Of a stretch of 64,000 nt of DNA, positions 7,354 through 15,919 are shown in pieces (position 1 is the first letter of the stretch; each line of letters opens with the position of its first letter). The position numbers were made by a program, and so were the translations under genes. The stretch is from an uncultured Collinsella sp. (GTDB lineage: Bacteria; Actinomycetota; Coriobacteriia; Coriobacteriales; Coriobacteriaceae): positions 1 through 64,000 of the forward strand of contig CAAEON010000046.1 of the NCBI GenBank assembly GCA_900757615.1, written 5' to 3'. Below the pieces are notes generated by a model. The model saw only the letters and a list, made by a program, of their open reading frames with translations. It was not told the origin of the DNA and searched no databases.

Positions 7354-8955
7354 CTACGCCAGACGCGGGAACAGCGGATCGCCCTTCTCGACGGGCTGAC
7401 CGCCGGCAAGCAGGCCCCAAGTGCAAATGCCCTTGAGGTCGTCGCTCGCGGCCTCGCCCTCACAGGACAGGCGGCGCAGGGCCTCAGCAGAGGTCTGAGG
7501 CATGAGCGGCATCAGCAGGTGAGCGGCAATGCGGATGGCCTCGAGCAGGTTGTAGATCACAAACGCCAGCTCGTCAGCCTTGGCCTCATCCTTGGCAAGT
7601 GCCCAAGGCTCGGAGTCCTCAATGTAGTGGTTGGCGGCGTGGATGAGCTCCATGACCTCGTCCTTGGCTCCGCCGTAATCGAGCACGTCCATCTTGGCCA
7701 TGTAGCGCTCGACCAGACCATCGGCGATCTTTGCCAGCGGGTTATCGAACGCGTCGGCAGACGCCGGTTTAGCCGGGGCGCAGCCGTCAAAGTACTTTGC
7801 GCTCATGTTGAGCGAGCGCGAAATGAGGTTGCCCCAGCTGTTGGCCAGATCGGCGTTGTAGACCTGCTCCATACGATCGAAGCTGATGGCGCCGTCGGTG
7901 CCGGGGACCACGTCGGTCATAAAGTAATAGCGGTAGCCCTCGACGCCCAGCATGTCGATAACATCCTGCGGAGCGATGGCGTTGCCGCGGCTCTTGGACA
8001 TCTTCTCGGCCTTACCGGTCTCGGCATTGCGCACGGTCAGGAAGCCGTGGGCAAAGACGTGCTCGGGCAGGGCCTCGCCGATGGCCATGAGCATCGCGGG
8101 CCAAATGACGCAGTGGAAGCGGATGATGTCCTTACCCACGATGTGGAACTGCGCGGGCCAGCGATAGGCCAGCTCGGCACGGGCCTCGTCGGTGTCGACA
8201 CCGTAGCCGACGGCCGTCATATAGTTGAGCAACGCATCGAACCACACGTAGGTCACGTGACCCTCGTCAAACGGGACCTGAATGCCCCAGTCAAAGCTCG
8301 TACGGCTCACGGAAAGGTCGTTAAGGCCGCCCTCGACAAAGCTGCGTACCTCGTTCATACGGAACGCAGGCTCGACAAAGTCGGGGTGCTCGTCATAGAG
8401 CTTGAGAAGCTTGTCCTGGAAGGCGGAAAGCTTAAAGAAGTAGGACTCCTCCTGCACGCGCTCAAGCGGACGGTGGCAGTCGGGGCACAGGTGCTGGCCA
8501 ACGCTGCCGTACTCCTCGTCGCCCTTCTGGACCTGCGTATCGGTGAAGTAGGTCTCGTCAGGCACGCAATACCAACCGTCGTAGCTGCCCTTATACAGAT
8601 AGCCGGACTCCTTCATGCGCTCCCACAGGTACTGCACGGCATGATGCTGGCGCGGCTCGGTGGTGCGGATGAAGTCGTCGTTGGAGATCTCGAGCTTGCT
8701 CCAAAGCTCCTTGAAGTGCGGAGCCTGGCTGTCGGTCCACTCCTGCGGCGTCATGCCATGCTTGGCTGCGGCCTCGGCGACCTTCTCGCCGTGCTCGTCC
8801 ATGCCGGTCAGGAACTTGACGTTATAGCCGGCGGAACGGCGATAGCGAGCCTGAACGTCGGCGATGATGGTGGAATAAGCCGTGCCCAGGTGCGGATCGG
8901 CGTTGACGTAGTAGATGGGCGTCGTGATAAAGAACGAAGGCTTGCTTTGATCCAT
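7354..8955 (-). CDS. metG: Methionyl-tRNA synthetase
   Basis: MetRS charges initiator and elongator tRNA-Met. The 533-residue protein has the class I signatures: the HIGH equivalent in NADPHLGTAYS (residues 19-29) and KMSKS in GKAEKMSKSRGN. A zinc-knuckle-like CPDC is present in the connective domain, and the anticodon-binding WGNLISRSLNM helix follows. It lacks the C-terminal EMAP/Trbp111-like dimerisation domain found in longer MetRS, so it should be monomeric or rely on a separate partner. ATG at 8955 follows GGAGGA. It is separated from rsmI by 69 bp, and its own terminator follows. Confidence 0.97.
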   Translation of the reverse strand: MDQSKPSFFITTPIYYVNADPHLGTAYSTIIADVQARYRRSAGYNVKFLTGMDEHGEKVAEAAAKHGMTPQEWTDSQAPHFKELWSKLEISNDDFIRTTEPRQHHAVQYLWERMKESGYLYKGSYDGWYCVPDETYFTDTQVQKGDEEYGSVGQHLCPDCHRPLERVQEESYFFKLSAFQDKLLKLYDEHPDFVEPAFRMNEVRSFVEGGLNDLSVSRTSFDWGIQVPFDEGHVTYVWFDALLNYMTAVGYGVDTDEARAELAYRWPAQFHIVGKDIIRFHCVIWPAMLMAIGEALPEHVFAHGFLTVRNAETGKAEKMSKSRGNAIAPQDVIDMLGVEGYRYYFMTDVVPGTDGAISFDRMEQVYNADLANSWGNLISRSLNMSAKYFDGCAPAKPASADAFDNPLAKIADGLVERYMAKMDVLDYGGAKDEVMELIHAANHYIEDSEPWALAKDEAKADELAFVIYNLLEAIRIAAHLLMPLMPQTSAEALRRLSCEGEAASDDLKGICTWGLLAGGQPVEKGDPLFPRLA

Positions 8956-9024
8956 GGGGTTTGTCCTCCAGAAAAACGTTGCATACAGAGGATGATTCTA
9001 GCGCAAGGGCTGGATATCCTCCAT

Positions 9025-9903
9025 CTATTGCATATCGAGCACTATGGCATAGACATCGCGCTTGCGGCGCGAATACTTCTGAGACAGGCGCTTGGCCACC
9101 GCAGACGCGGGCTCCCCCTCCTCGAGCGCGGCGCGGATATCCTCGCGCAGGGCCTCGTCGGGATCCGCTGCCGCGGCGCCAACCGGCACGATACCGGCCT
9201 CCTCATCCTCGCTCGGCGGCGCGATGACCAGCGCAATCTCGCCCCTTACCTCGCCGCGAGCACGCAGCTCCTCGGCAAGCTGGTCAGCGGGCCCGCGCAA
9301 GACCTCCTCGTGCAGCTTGGTGAGCTCGCGGCAGACGGCAACCTCACGCTGGGGAAAGACCTCCGCCACGGCCTCGAGCGTCGCCACGATGCGATGTGGA
9401 GACTCGTAGAAGATGAGTGCGCCGGGCACCACGGCAAGGCGCTGCAAACGGCGCACACGGTCGCCGTGCTTTCGGCCCAAAAAGCCCTCGAAGAAAAAAT
9501 GCTCGCAGGGAATGCCGGACGAAACAAGCGCCGTGACGCAAGCAGAGGGCCCAGGAATAACTTCGACGGGCACATCGGCCTCACGCGCCGCCTCGATCAG
9601 CGCCTGGCCGGGATCGGACACGCTCGGCATGCCGGCGTCCGAGGCAAAGGCGAGGGTCTCCCCCGCCAGCAGACGGTCGACCAGGCCGGCAGCGCGGCTA
9701 GCGATCACATTCTCGTCGCAACGGACAAGCGGCTTGGAAATGCCCAGGTGCATCAGCAGCTTTGACGTCACACGCGTGTCTTCGCAGCAGATGACATCGG
9801 CAGCGGCAAAGGCCTCGCCAACGCGCGGGGACAGGTCACCCAGGTTGCCGATGGGCGTGCCGACCACATAGAGTTTGCCCGTATGGGCGCTGTTTTGCGT
9901 CAT
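9025..9903 (-). CDS. rsmI: 16S rRNA (cytidine-1402-2'-O)-methyltransferase
   Basis: RsmI 2'-O-methylates C1402 in the 30S decoding centre, completing m4Cm1402 with RsmH. It belongs to the tetrapyrrole methylase fold family. The 292-residue protein shows the diagnostic GTPIGNLGDLSPR near the N-terminus, FASDAGMPSVSDPG, IPGPSACVTAL and YESPHRIVATL. The start at 9903 is six bases after the stop of the GH5-like gene upstream, with a modest AGG ribosome binding site, so the two are probably co-transcribed. Confidence 0.96.
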   Translation of the reverse strand: MTQNSAHTGKLYVVGTPIGNLGDLSPRVGEAFAAADVICCEDTRVTSKLLMHLGISKPLVRCDENVIASRAAGLVDRLLAGETLAFASDAGMPSVSDPGQALIEAAREADVPVEVIPGPSACVTALVSSGIPCEHFFFEGFLGRKHGDRVRRLQRLAVVPGALIFYESPHRIVATLEAVAEVFPQREVAVCRELTKLHEEVLRGPADQLAEELRARGEVRGEIALVIAPPSEDEEAGIVPVGAAAADPDEALREDIRAALEEGEPASAVAKRLSQKYSRRKRDVYAIVLDMQ

Positions 9904-9909
9904 ATCAAC

Positions 9910-10971
9910 CTATTCAATCATGCCGCGCTCGAGCGTACCGAGCGCCGCGCGGGCGTCCCATGCTGCAATGCGCTTCTCGGTCTTCCACGTTTGGAAGAAC
10001 CAACCGGCAGCCGGCGCAAACGAAGCCAGCTGGTTGGCGATAAACACGCGCTCGTAGGCATTGCGGCCCTCGGGCGTAACCGACGAGTTGGCAAAGATCG
10101 CCGCGCCCGACCATTCGCCCACCAGCACGGGGAACCCAGTCGAAATCGCTTCTTTAAGCTCGCGCTTGTTACGCGAAATCGCCGTCGTCAGCCCGCGAGG
10201 GCTCGTGATGTCGAGCGCATACTCGTCGCGGTAATGGTACAGGTGAAGGTCCATGTAGACGTTCTTGTACTTGGCGCCGCGCATAAAATGCTTCCACTCG
10301 CTGGGATGCCCCGACGACGAGAAGACGACGATCTTATCCTCGGGCATATACGAACGGACGAGCTCGTAGGCATCGCGATAGAAATTGCGCAGGTAGTGAG
10401 CAGGAATGCCATCCGTCATGGTGAAGAGGCTCTTGCGAACGCTCATCTGCGGCGTGTCCAGCAGCTCAATGCCCAGCAGGCTCTCGGCCTCGCCATAGCG
10501 ATCGGCCAAGCGCTCGAGCACGTCGAGTGCGACATGACGGCCGTTGGTGGACGAATGCCACTCGGCAACAGCCTCCGGCGTGGTGGGCGAATCGTTGGAA
10601 TCGCCCTGGCCACCGGGCACGGTTGCCAGATCGAGCAGCACGCGGATGTCGTACTTGGCAGCCCACTCAATTGCGCGGTCGATGTAATCGACAACCGATA
10701 TGTAGGAGGCATCGGACTCCTGTGAGCCAAAGGCATACCAGGGCACCGGCAGACGCACGGCATTGAGACCGATCTGCGCCATGCGGCGAAAATCGTCCTC
10801 GCTCACAAACGTCTCGTAATGGCGGCGCATGCGCTCGTTATAGGCGGCGGTACCCATGGCCTCCTGTAGCTCAGCCGCGTTGGATGCACCGGTCGCCGCG
10901 TACAGCGACGGGGTCACCCAAGGCTCGGGAATAAACCAGCCAGAGAGATTAACGCCGAGTATCCTCTCCAT
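9910..10971 (-). CDS. GH5-like (exo-beta-1,3-glucanase type) protein, catalytic acid/base missing
   Basis: The 353-residue protein follows the fungal Exg/GH5_9 pattern closely: GVNLSGWFIPEPWVTPSLY at the start, the DDFRRMAQIGLNAVRLPVPW strand, and VGEWSG with the nucleophile Glu near residue 290. The two other hallmark positions are changed. The usual ELLNEP acid/base motif reads IELLDTPQ, so the catalytic Glu is Thr, and the usual DLHG reads DLATVPGG, so His is lost. There is no signal peptide, so it is cytosolic. It may be a catalytically dead binding protein or use a different chemistry. The first in-frame codon is GTG at 10974, but ATG at 10971 has better spacing from AAGGGGGC. It is adjacent to rsmI in the same direction. 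Confidence 0.75.
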   Translation of the reverse strand: MERILGVNLSGWFIPEPWVTPSLYAATGASNAAELQEAMGTAAYNERMRRHYETFVSEDDFRRMAQIGLNAVRLPVPWYAFGSQESDASYISVVDYIDRAIEWAAKYDIRVLLDLATVPGGQGDSNDSPTTPEAVAEWHSSTNGRHVALDVLERLADRYGEAESLLGIELLDTPQMSVRKSLFTMTDGIPAHYLRNFYRDAYELVRSYMPEDKIVVFSSSGHPSEWKHFMRGAKYKNVYMDLHLYHYRDEYALDITSPRGLTTAISRNKRELKEAISTGFPVLVGEWSGAAIFANSSVTPEGRNAYERVFIANQLASFAPAAGWFFQTWKTEKRIAAWDARAALGTLERGMIE

Positions 10972-10974
10972 CAC

Positions 10975-11220
10975 TGCCCCCTTCGGATCATGCAGGTCGA
11001 ACCCGCATCGTATTGCGTAGGATAAGTATCGTTTTGAGTATACCCGCGTGTGCGGACAGGCGACCGAACGGTCTGCAAAGTGACGCGAAAGTGGGAGGAA
11101 TGTCTGGGAGCAGACGGACTCGGAATGGTGCGACGAGGTGTGTACGCGCGCCGGAGGCAGGCACCGGAAAGCGTGTCCCGTTCTGAGCCCTTATTCTGGG
11201 ACGCAGTTTCCGCAGAACCC
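10975..11220. other. Gene-free stretch upstream of the GH5-like gene
   Basis: No supported gene. It presumably holds the promoter for the GH5-like/rsmI pair. A TACTTATCC-like -10 region may be read on minus near 11020-11040 but I cannot fix it confidently. Confidence 0.3.
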
Positions 11221-11454
11221 TACATAAAAGAAAAGGACCCCTTTGCAGAGGTCCTAGTCAATTCAAGGTGGCGGGGAAGGGAATCGCGTCCGCGCGCTGC
11301 GCGGACGGACCGCTGCGGCGCTTACGCGCCTTGCGAGCTGCGCTGGCAAACGCTTACGCGTTTACTCAGCTCCGCGCCCTCACGGGGTTCGATTCCGTGC
11401 GAGGGCTACATAAAAGAAAAGGACCCCTTTGCAGAGGTCCTAGTCAATTCAAGG

Positions 11455-11472
<18 letters not shown>
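11221..11472. repeat. tRNA-Phe 3'-end duplication with palindromic core
   Basis: A 66-bp segment at 11221-11286 is repeated almost exactly at 11407-11472 (period 186 bp). Each copy holds a terminator hairpin (GGACCCCTTTGCAGAGGTCC) and, on minus, the tRNA-Phe 3' end, with the distal copy stopping in the T-loop after GAATCG. The intervening 120-bp core (11287-11406) differs in sequence from the Arg/Leu core but has the same design: a GTCCGCGC-GCGCGGAC hairpin, a GC-rich middle, AAACGC-GCGTTT, then a plus-strand T-arm-like segment (GGGGTTCGATTCC). Confidence 0.8.
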
Positions 11473-11527
<55 letters not shown>

Positions 11528-11559
11528 ATTTGAGGTGTGCCTTGTTTCAAGGCTTGATT

Positions 11560-11587
11560 AGTATAACCAAGGACGCGTTCCGGTCAA
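11560..11587 (-). promoter_or_regulatory. tRNA-Phe promoter
   Basis: On minus, -35 TTGACC (11587-11582), a 16-bp spacer and -10 TATACT (11565-11560) lie 32 bp upstream of the tRNA 5' end. Confidence 0.65.
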
Positions 11588-11650
11588 CCGAGAATTTCAA
11601 AAAAGTTCTTGAGCACAGCCTCGGTTCTTTAAATCGGCACGTCAGAGGCA

Positions 11651-11938
11651 TCAGCCGGCAGCAAGAAGTTTTTCGCTCAGAGCCGCACGGGCAAACTCAC
11701 TTGGCGTCATCCCCTCGGCAGCCGCCCGTCGACGAATGGCCTCCTTCATTCCCAGAGGAATCTTGACCGACAGCGTTGCCGTCCCCTCACCTGAGAGTGG
11801 GGGCCGTCCATGCACGATCCCACCAACGGTGTGTTCGCCATCCGGAAACTCTCCGCGCTCGTACGACTCGCACCACGCGTCAATCATTTCATCCGTTACA
11901 ACCTGACCATTAGCGGCCGTATACGTCTTGCCCATCAT
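11651..11938 (-). CDS. Antitoxin-like protein with C-terminal ribbon-helix-helix-type segment
   Basis: This 95-residue protein has an acidic N-terminal half (YERGEFPDGEHTVGGIVHGRP) that probably wraps the toxin and a C-terminal segment TATLSVKIPLGMKEAIRRRAAAEG that fits a CopG/RHH DNA-binding fold (a strand followed by a helix). The start at 11938 (ATGATGGGC, two possible ATGs) overlaps the TGA stop of the upstream toxin-like gene as ATGA. The order toxin then antitoxin resembles brnTA-like modules. In such modules the antitoxin represses the operon. The antitoxin is intact while the toxin is frameshifted. Confidence 0.75.
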   Translation of the reverse strand: MMGKTYTAANGQVVTDEMIDAWCESYERGEFPDGEHTVGGIVHGRPPLSGEGTATLSVKIPLGMKEAIRRRAAAEGMTPSEFARAALSEKLLAAG

Positions 11939-12200
11939 CGACCCCTTTGCCGAGCCCGTTCAATCTCCTGCCAAAATTTCTTCTGGACTGGAGACAAGGC
12001 ATGAATGATAAGCCCCCACGGACAAGCTCGACCGCGACAAGCTCCACGCTTCGTCCGTCTGGGAGCCATCCAATCGCAAGCCATCTCGGCGGCTCGTCCT
12101 TCGGCTCGCGACGAATGCACTCAGTAACCGCAAGCCAAGCGCTAAGCACCTGCTTTTCCGTCAGGTGCTTTTTAGCGTTGGGATGGATCTCAACATCCAT
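11935..12200 (-). pseudogene. Toxin-like gene, frameshifted in a G-run
   Basis: The first two thirds (from ATG at 12200, after GGAGGAG; MDVEIHPNAKKHLTEKQVL) read in one frame up to about 12025. The expected C-terminal part (GLIIHALSPVQKKFWQEI) lies in another frame ending with TGA at 11935. A single extra G in the GGGGG run at about 12017-12021 would join them into an 87-residue protein. As written, the first frame runs on into unrelated sequence overlapping the antitoxin gene. The general shape (HP-x-AxKH start, ELVAVEL strand, late IIHA) fits small RNase-type toxins of the BrnT/DUF4258 kind. The break could be a real inactivation, a phase-variable tract or a sequencing error. Confidence 0.65.
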
Positions 12201-12258
12201 GCATCTTCTCCTCCATCTTACCCAATTTCGTATGACGAAAGTCCGCTGTCGCCAATTC

Positions 12259-12618
12259 TTAAGCCGGCACGCGTTGGAGAGCAGGGGTCGAAACAATGAT
12301 TGAAGGACGCTCTAGTACGGCCCAGGCGCCGGGGCAGGAGCACATACGCCAGGGACGTACGTTTTCGTAGCATACGAGGACATAGCCACGTGCATCGATA
12401 AAGGCGATATCGATGGGATAGGCCATAAAACACGTATGGACCGAAGAGCAGCGTGGAAATGCCATGACGAGCGGCAGACCGTTGGCGGCAACCGGACACC
12501 GTCCCAGCATGCCGCGCAGGCGCACGGCAAACGACTCCGCCACCGCAAACTCGGCCGGCGTCCAGCCCAGCCTATTGAGTGCCCGCGCGTAGGCGATGTA
12601 GGACGAGACCGCGGTCAC
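12259..12618 (-). CDS. DUF192 family protein at the end of the Tad operon
   Basis: The protein (119 residues from GTG at 12618) has the DUF192 hallmarks: VRLRGMLGR near residue 30, then LVMAFPRCSSVHTCFMAYPIDIAFID and a C-terminal PGAWAVLE region. DUF192 proteins are usually small secreted or membrane-proximal proteins of unknown function. Here the gene starts in the last bases of the upstream TadE-like gene (ATGTGA overlap), and GGGGGTGG provides a ribosome binding site. It is co-translated with the pilus genes, which suggests a role in, or expression with, the pilus. A longer frame starting upstream lies inside the TadE-like gene and is less likely. Confidence 0.8.
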   Translation of the reverse strand: MTAVSSYIAYARALNRLGWTPAEFAVAESFAVRLRGMLGRCPVAANGLPLVMAFPRCSSVHTCFMAYPIDIAFIDARGYVLVCYENVRPWRMCSCPGAWAVLERPSIIVSTPALQRVPA

Positions 12619-13091
12619 ATGACCACCCCCGGACGCCATGGATCGACCGTCACCGCGCGCTCGTGCGACAACGTTGTCGGCGCCCCCAGCGGAACGCCAG
12701 CGATGCTGAGAGAAGTCGGCCACGGCTCATAGTGCATGGTGCAGGTGTAGGTCCTAAACGTACCGGATAGGGAGAGCAGGCCACCATCCGATGCCTCCGC
12801 GCCTTGCTCGCTCGACACTTCGATCTGCAAGTCATAGCCTTCCATGGCATTCAGAATTTGAGTCCGGACCGTCGCCGAGGCATCGACAGAGCTTTCGTCG
12901 CCCTCCCCGCTCGGCGCCACGGCGTGCGCCAACACGATGTCGGGCACCACGCGGTCGAAGCGCGCGACAGCGCTGGCATAGATCATGACGTTGTATACGA
13001 TGAGTGCCAGCACCAGCAAAACGGGCGTAACCACTGCTATCTCCACCGTCGCTTGGGCGCGCTCCTCGCGCAGACGCATGCGGATACTCAT
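12615..13091 (-). CDS. TadE-like pseudopilin
   Basis: The 158-residue protein has the TadE pattern: a short basic start, the ERAQATVEIAVVTPVLLVLALIV motif at about residues 9-31 (acidic Glu in the first part of a hydrophobic helix, as in prepilin-like proteins), then an extracytoplasmic domain. TadE/TadF pseudopilins help assemble Flp pili. ATG at 13091 overlaps the stop of the upstream TadG-like gene (TAATG). It is the third protein of this type in the operon (also at 15228-15764 and, smaller, 15700-15918). Confidence 0.8.
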   Translation of the reverse strand: MSIRMRLREERAQATVEIAVVTPVLLVLALIVYNVMIYASAVARFDRVVPDIVLAHAVAPSGEGDESSVDASATVRTQILNAMEGYDLQIEVSSEQGAEASDGGLLSLSGTFRTYTCTMHYEPWPTSLSIAGVPLGAPTTLSHERAVTVDPWRPGVVM

Positions 13092-15256
13092 TACGACCCA
13101 CCGCCCAGAGCGCCAACCAGCGTGGCGACATCGACGGTGAGCGGGATGGAGCCGCCGCCGGGCAGAGGAATCTCCGCAAGCGTGAACACCGTACCGCTGA
13201 TGGTGCGTTCGACTTGATATTCCAACGCCTCGCAAAGCGCCTTGGGATCGGTCACGCCCAACGGAATACTTCGCAGTTTGTCTTGCGCTTGAGAGAGACC
13301 AGCAATGTCAGACCCCGGGCTCTTAATGACGTTGGCGGAATCAGTCAGCACCGGCTTTCGCAGGCGCAAGTCGCACGGTTCCAAACCCAGCGCCGCCACG
13401 GACGCCGAAGCGGTATCGCCGAGCCACGATGCGATGGAGCCCAACGCGCCGCTGCCCCCTCCTAGGCCTTTAATCATCTCGTCCATAAGTTCGTCGGCCG
13501 AACCTTGGATGTCTCCGTATCCCACAAGCAGCCGTCCCCAGACATCCATGACGCCATCGAGTACGCCGGCAACGCCACCCGAGCGTTCCTTCAATGTCGA
13601 GAAAAATCGCGAAAGCACGTTGTTTTGCGCCGTCGCCTCATCGGGCGCCAGCACCGCGGCAGAGATGGCACCGCGATCGCCAAGCCTGACTGCCGTGTTA
13701 AACGAAGAGTTGAGCTCATCGGGGCTCGAGATGGCACCCGAAACCGCAAAGGCAACCACGCCGTTGCGACCGGGCGGAGCGATACGCGGACGCTCGCCCG
13801 AAAGCGCTTTAATGGCCTGGTCAAACGCATTGCTCGCACGGTCGGCCTCATCCTCGGTCTGACGCATGAGCTCAAGCTCTTTGTTCCGACATTTGACGTA
13901 TTCCTCCAAGGCCTTTTTGAACTCGTCGAAGTGATATTCGAAGCCGTTTTCGATAGAGGTTGAAGGCGCCGCAACAGCACCAAGCGACAAAACGCCAAAA
14001 TGGCATTTGCTGCATTTATCCTGTCCATCGTAATCGGCAACCGAAGCAAATCCGCTCGGCGTCCCTTTCTTATAGTTAGGGCAGGTCGTCCCGTAATGCA
14101 GATACGCCTTGTCATCGTTCACGCTAGTCGGCCACACCGCATCGGTATAGAGTTCCGTCGCCCGAACCTCATCAGAGTTGCGCGGCAGCAGCGGAATATA
14201 GGAGGAAACCCTGTCTCCGTTCTCGGTTATATGCGCCCGATCGACCTCCGCGCTCGCATAGGTATAAAACGCCTTACGCGCCGCAGACTCTGCCTTCATC
14301 TCGACACTCGAGCCGTGGGGCTTCTCATTTGTCAGACGCCAATGGTAGTAGTCCTTCGCGCGATCAAGGGCAACTTGGGGCTCCCACGTAACGCTCGATG
14401 AGTAATGCGGATTTTGAACACCGGAGAGATCCGTTAGGCTTTTCGCACGCTCCCACATGCAAGAACAGCTGCCGACCGAGCCCTTGTCAGACCCACCACA
14501 ATCCGCCAGCCAAGCACGCTCTTTAGCCTTCGCCGTGTCCTCAGAAGCCTTCCGCAGCTCCTCGGCCGCACACTCTAAATCATCTGATGTGTCTTTAATG
14601 GCATCGGTCGAGATCTCGGACCCCTCGAGCGCAGCGAAGTCAGACTCGGATGTCCTGGGCACGGCAAGCGCCGTACCGGTATAGGTCACACTATCGGTAT
14701 CCTGCGCCGACACCGCCTGCGTGGCACGCGCGGCGATCAGATACGGCAGAGCCGTCTCGATTTTCTGTAAGCCTTCCGATGCGCTTTTGGCAAACTTGTT
14801 GCGCGTTTTAATGATCTCAATCCCGGTGTCGACCATATTGCCGGCAACCGGCTCGGCACCCGGGATGAGGATGGCGACCAGGCCCGTCCCGATCGTGGCA
14901 AACCCCGCCAGCCCCAGACTCAAGATGCTCGCATCAACCACCGTGGCAGCCGTGTGATAGGACGACACTACGTTGGCACCCGCCAGCGCGCCACTATCAG
15001 CCGCCACCTGAGTATCCCCGGCACGCGACATGCTCCATATCGCCGCGGTCGACGAAAACAACAATGTGAGCACCACTAGGATGACCACGGCAGAAGAAAG
15101 CGTGGTATAGGCGCCGTCTTCGATAAACAGATCGACACCGGCTCGACCCATAAAGCCGCCTCGTTTGCGGAGAGCGCCTGGTCGACGGCGGGCCGCAAAC
15201 CCTTGCGTCACCCGCAACAGGCAGCGCCTAATCCCATGCAGCAATCCACGAATCAT
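13091..15256 (-). CDS. Large TadG-like pilus-associated protein, 721 aa
   Basis: This 721-residue protein has a basic N-terminus (about 1-45), a single membrane helix at about 55-75 (SSAVVILVVLTLLFSSTAAIWS), and a motif DTQVAADSGALAGANVV close to the Rv3660c/TadG 'putative Flp pilus-assembly' pattern (xxQxAADAAALAGA). The large remainder is extracytoplasmic, with a Cys-rich stretch (CSCMWERAK, CPNYKKG, CSKCHFG), possibly disulfide-bonded or metal-binding. ATG at 15256 follows GGAGGGAG and overlaps the upstream TadE gene by 29 bp. Likely role: an anchoring or tip component of the pilus. It is much longer than TadG of most organisms. Confidence 0.7.
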   Translation of the reverse strand: MIRGLLHGIRRCLLRVTQGFAARRRPGALRKRGGFMGRAGVDLFIEDGAYTTLSSAVVILVVLTLLFSSTAAIWSMSRAGDTQVAADSGALAGANVVSSYHTAATVVDASILSLGLAGFATIGTGLVAILIPGAEPVAGNMVDTGIEIIKTRNKFAKSASEGLQKIETALPYLIAARATQAVSAQDTDSVTYTGTALAVPRTSESDFAALEGSEISTDAIKDTSDDLECAAEELRKASEDTAKAKERAWLADCGGSDKGSVGSCSCMWERAKSLTDLSGVQNPHYSSSVTWEPQVALDRAKDYYHWRLTNEKPHGSSVEMKAESAARKAFYTYASAEVDRAHITENGDRVSSYIPLLPRNSDEVRATELYTDAVWPTSVNDDKAYLHYGTTCPNYKKGTPSGFASVADYDGQDKCSKCHFGVLSLGAVAAPSTSIENGFEYHFDEFKKALEEYVKCRNKELELMRQTEDEADRASNAFDQAIKALSGERPRIAPPGRNGVVAFAVSGAISSPDELNSSFNTAVRLGDRGAISAAVLAPDEATAQNNVLSRFFSTLKERSGGVAGVLDGVMDVWGRLLVGYGDIQGSADELMDEMIKGLGGGSGALGSIASWLGDTASASVAALGLEPCDLRLRKPVLTDSANVIKSPGSDIAGLSQAQDKLRSIPLGVTDPKALCEALEYQVERTISGTVFTLAEIPLPGGGSIPLTVDVATLVGALGGGS

Positions 15257-15764
15257 AATCTCCCTCCAGCCATTCGGGACGCGATTGATACGAGACATCG
15301 ACCTTGAGCTCAACGTAGCCGCCCTCGGCGGTACCACCCATAGCCTGCGCAAACGCACCGATCACAGGCAACGGCTTGACCTCGCCGGAAACGGACACGG
15401 ACGAGACGCCACCCGCACCGGCCCGGCCAAGCTCGATATCCCACGACAACGGCCCGCCGGCATGAAAGATCGAAACGTTGGGCACTGCGGCAAGTCGGCG
15501 GCGGGTGAACTCCTTAAGATCGTCGTCCTCCGCCGTCGTCGTGGTCATGAGCCGCGCGGTCTCGGCGGCGGCAGACTCCATGACCGCGCGCGTATAGAGC
15601 AGGCACACCGGTTGCAGCGCGAGAAGGATGAGTGTCAGAAACGTCGGCAGCAAAAAAGCGGCCTCGACCGTAGACTGCGCCCGGTCCTCGCGCGCGGCAT
15701 CAATACAACGCGATGTCCTTAGCGGCCGCAGCGGCGTCGATAACCGACGTCGAGGCAACGCCAT
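15228..15764 (-). CDS. TadE-like pseudopilin
   Basis: The protein carries the TadE signature DRAQSTVEAAFLLPTFLTLILLALQ, then a roughly 110-residue extracytoplasmic domain ending WIAAWD. The start is uncertain. ATG at 15764 gives 178 residues and overlaps the upstream 72-aa gene by 65 bp. An ATT or other weak start near 15706, just after AAGGA, would give about 159. A still longer frame upstream is non-coding in character. The domain order and operon position support a TadE/TadF role in Flp pilus assembly. Confidence 0.7.
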   Translation of the reverse strand: MALPRRRLSTPLRPLRTSRCIDAAREDRAQSTVEAAFLLPTFLTLILLALQPVCLLYTRAVMESAAAETARLMTTTTAEDDDLKEFTRRRLAAVPNVSIFHAGGPLSWDIELGRAGAGGVSSVSVSGEVKPLPVIGAFAQAMGGTAEGGYVELKVDVSYQSRPEWLEGDYDSWIAAWD

Positions 15765-15918
15765 GGGATGCCGCCCGCTCAACCAGCGCCGCCAAGCGCC
15801 CATCGGTGCCGGCACGCCAAAGTCCCGCGATCGCCAGCACGATCGATAACAGCGCCACCGTGACGATGGCGTATTCGACCGTCGCCTGGGCAGATTCCTC
15901 ACGCAGGACATCATGCAT
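15700..15918 (-). CDS. Small Flp/TadE-type pilin-like protein, 72 aa
   Basis: The 72-residue protein begins MHDVLREESAQATVEYAIVTV, the same ESAQ-T-EYAI prepilin-type start as the Flp pilin at 16447-16680, followed by one hydrophobic helix and a short tail. It could be a minor pilin or a small pseudopilin. It starts two bases after the preceding gene, in the tight Tad operon. Confidence 0.7.
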   Translation of the reverse strand: MHDVLREESAQATVEYAIVTVALLSIVLAIAGLWRAGTDGRLAALVERAASHGVASTSVIDAAAAAKDIALY

Positions 15919-15919
15919 T

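Noticed and set aside
7273..9765. An 830-codon open frame on plus opposite metG and rsmI
   Set aside because: It spans two well-supported minus genes plus the terminator between them. The composition is unlike a protein.
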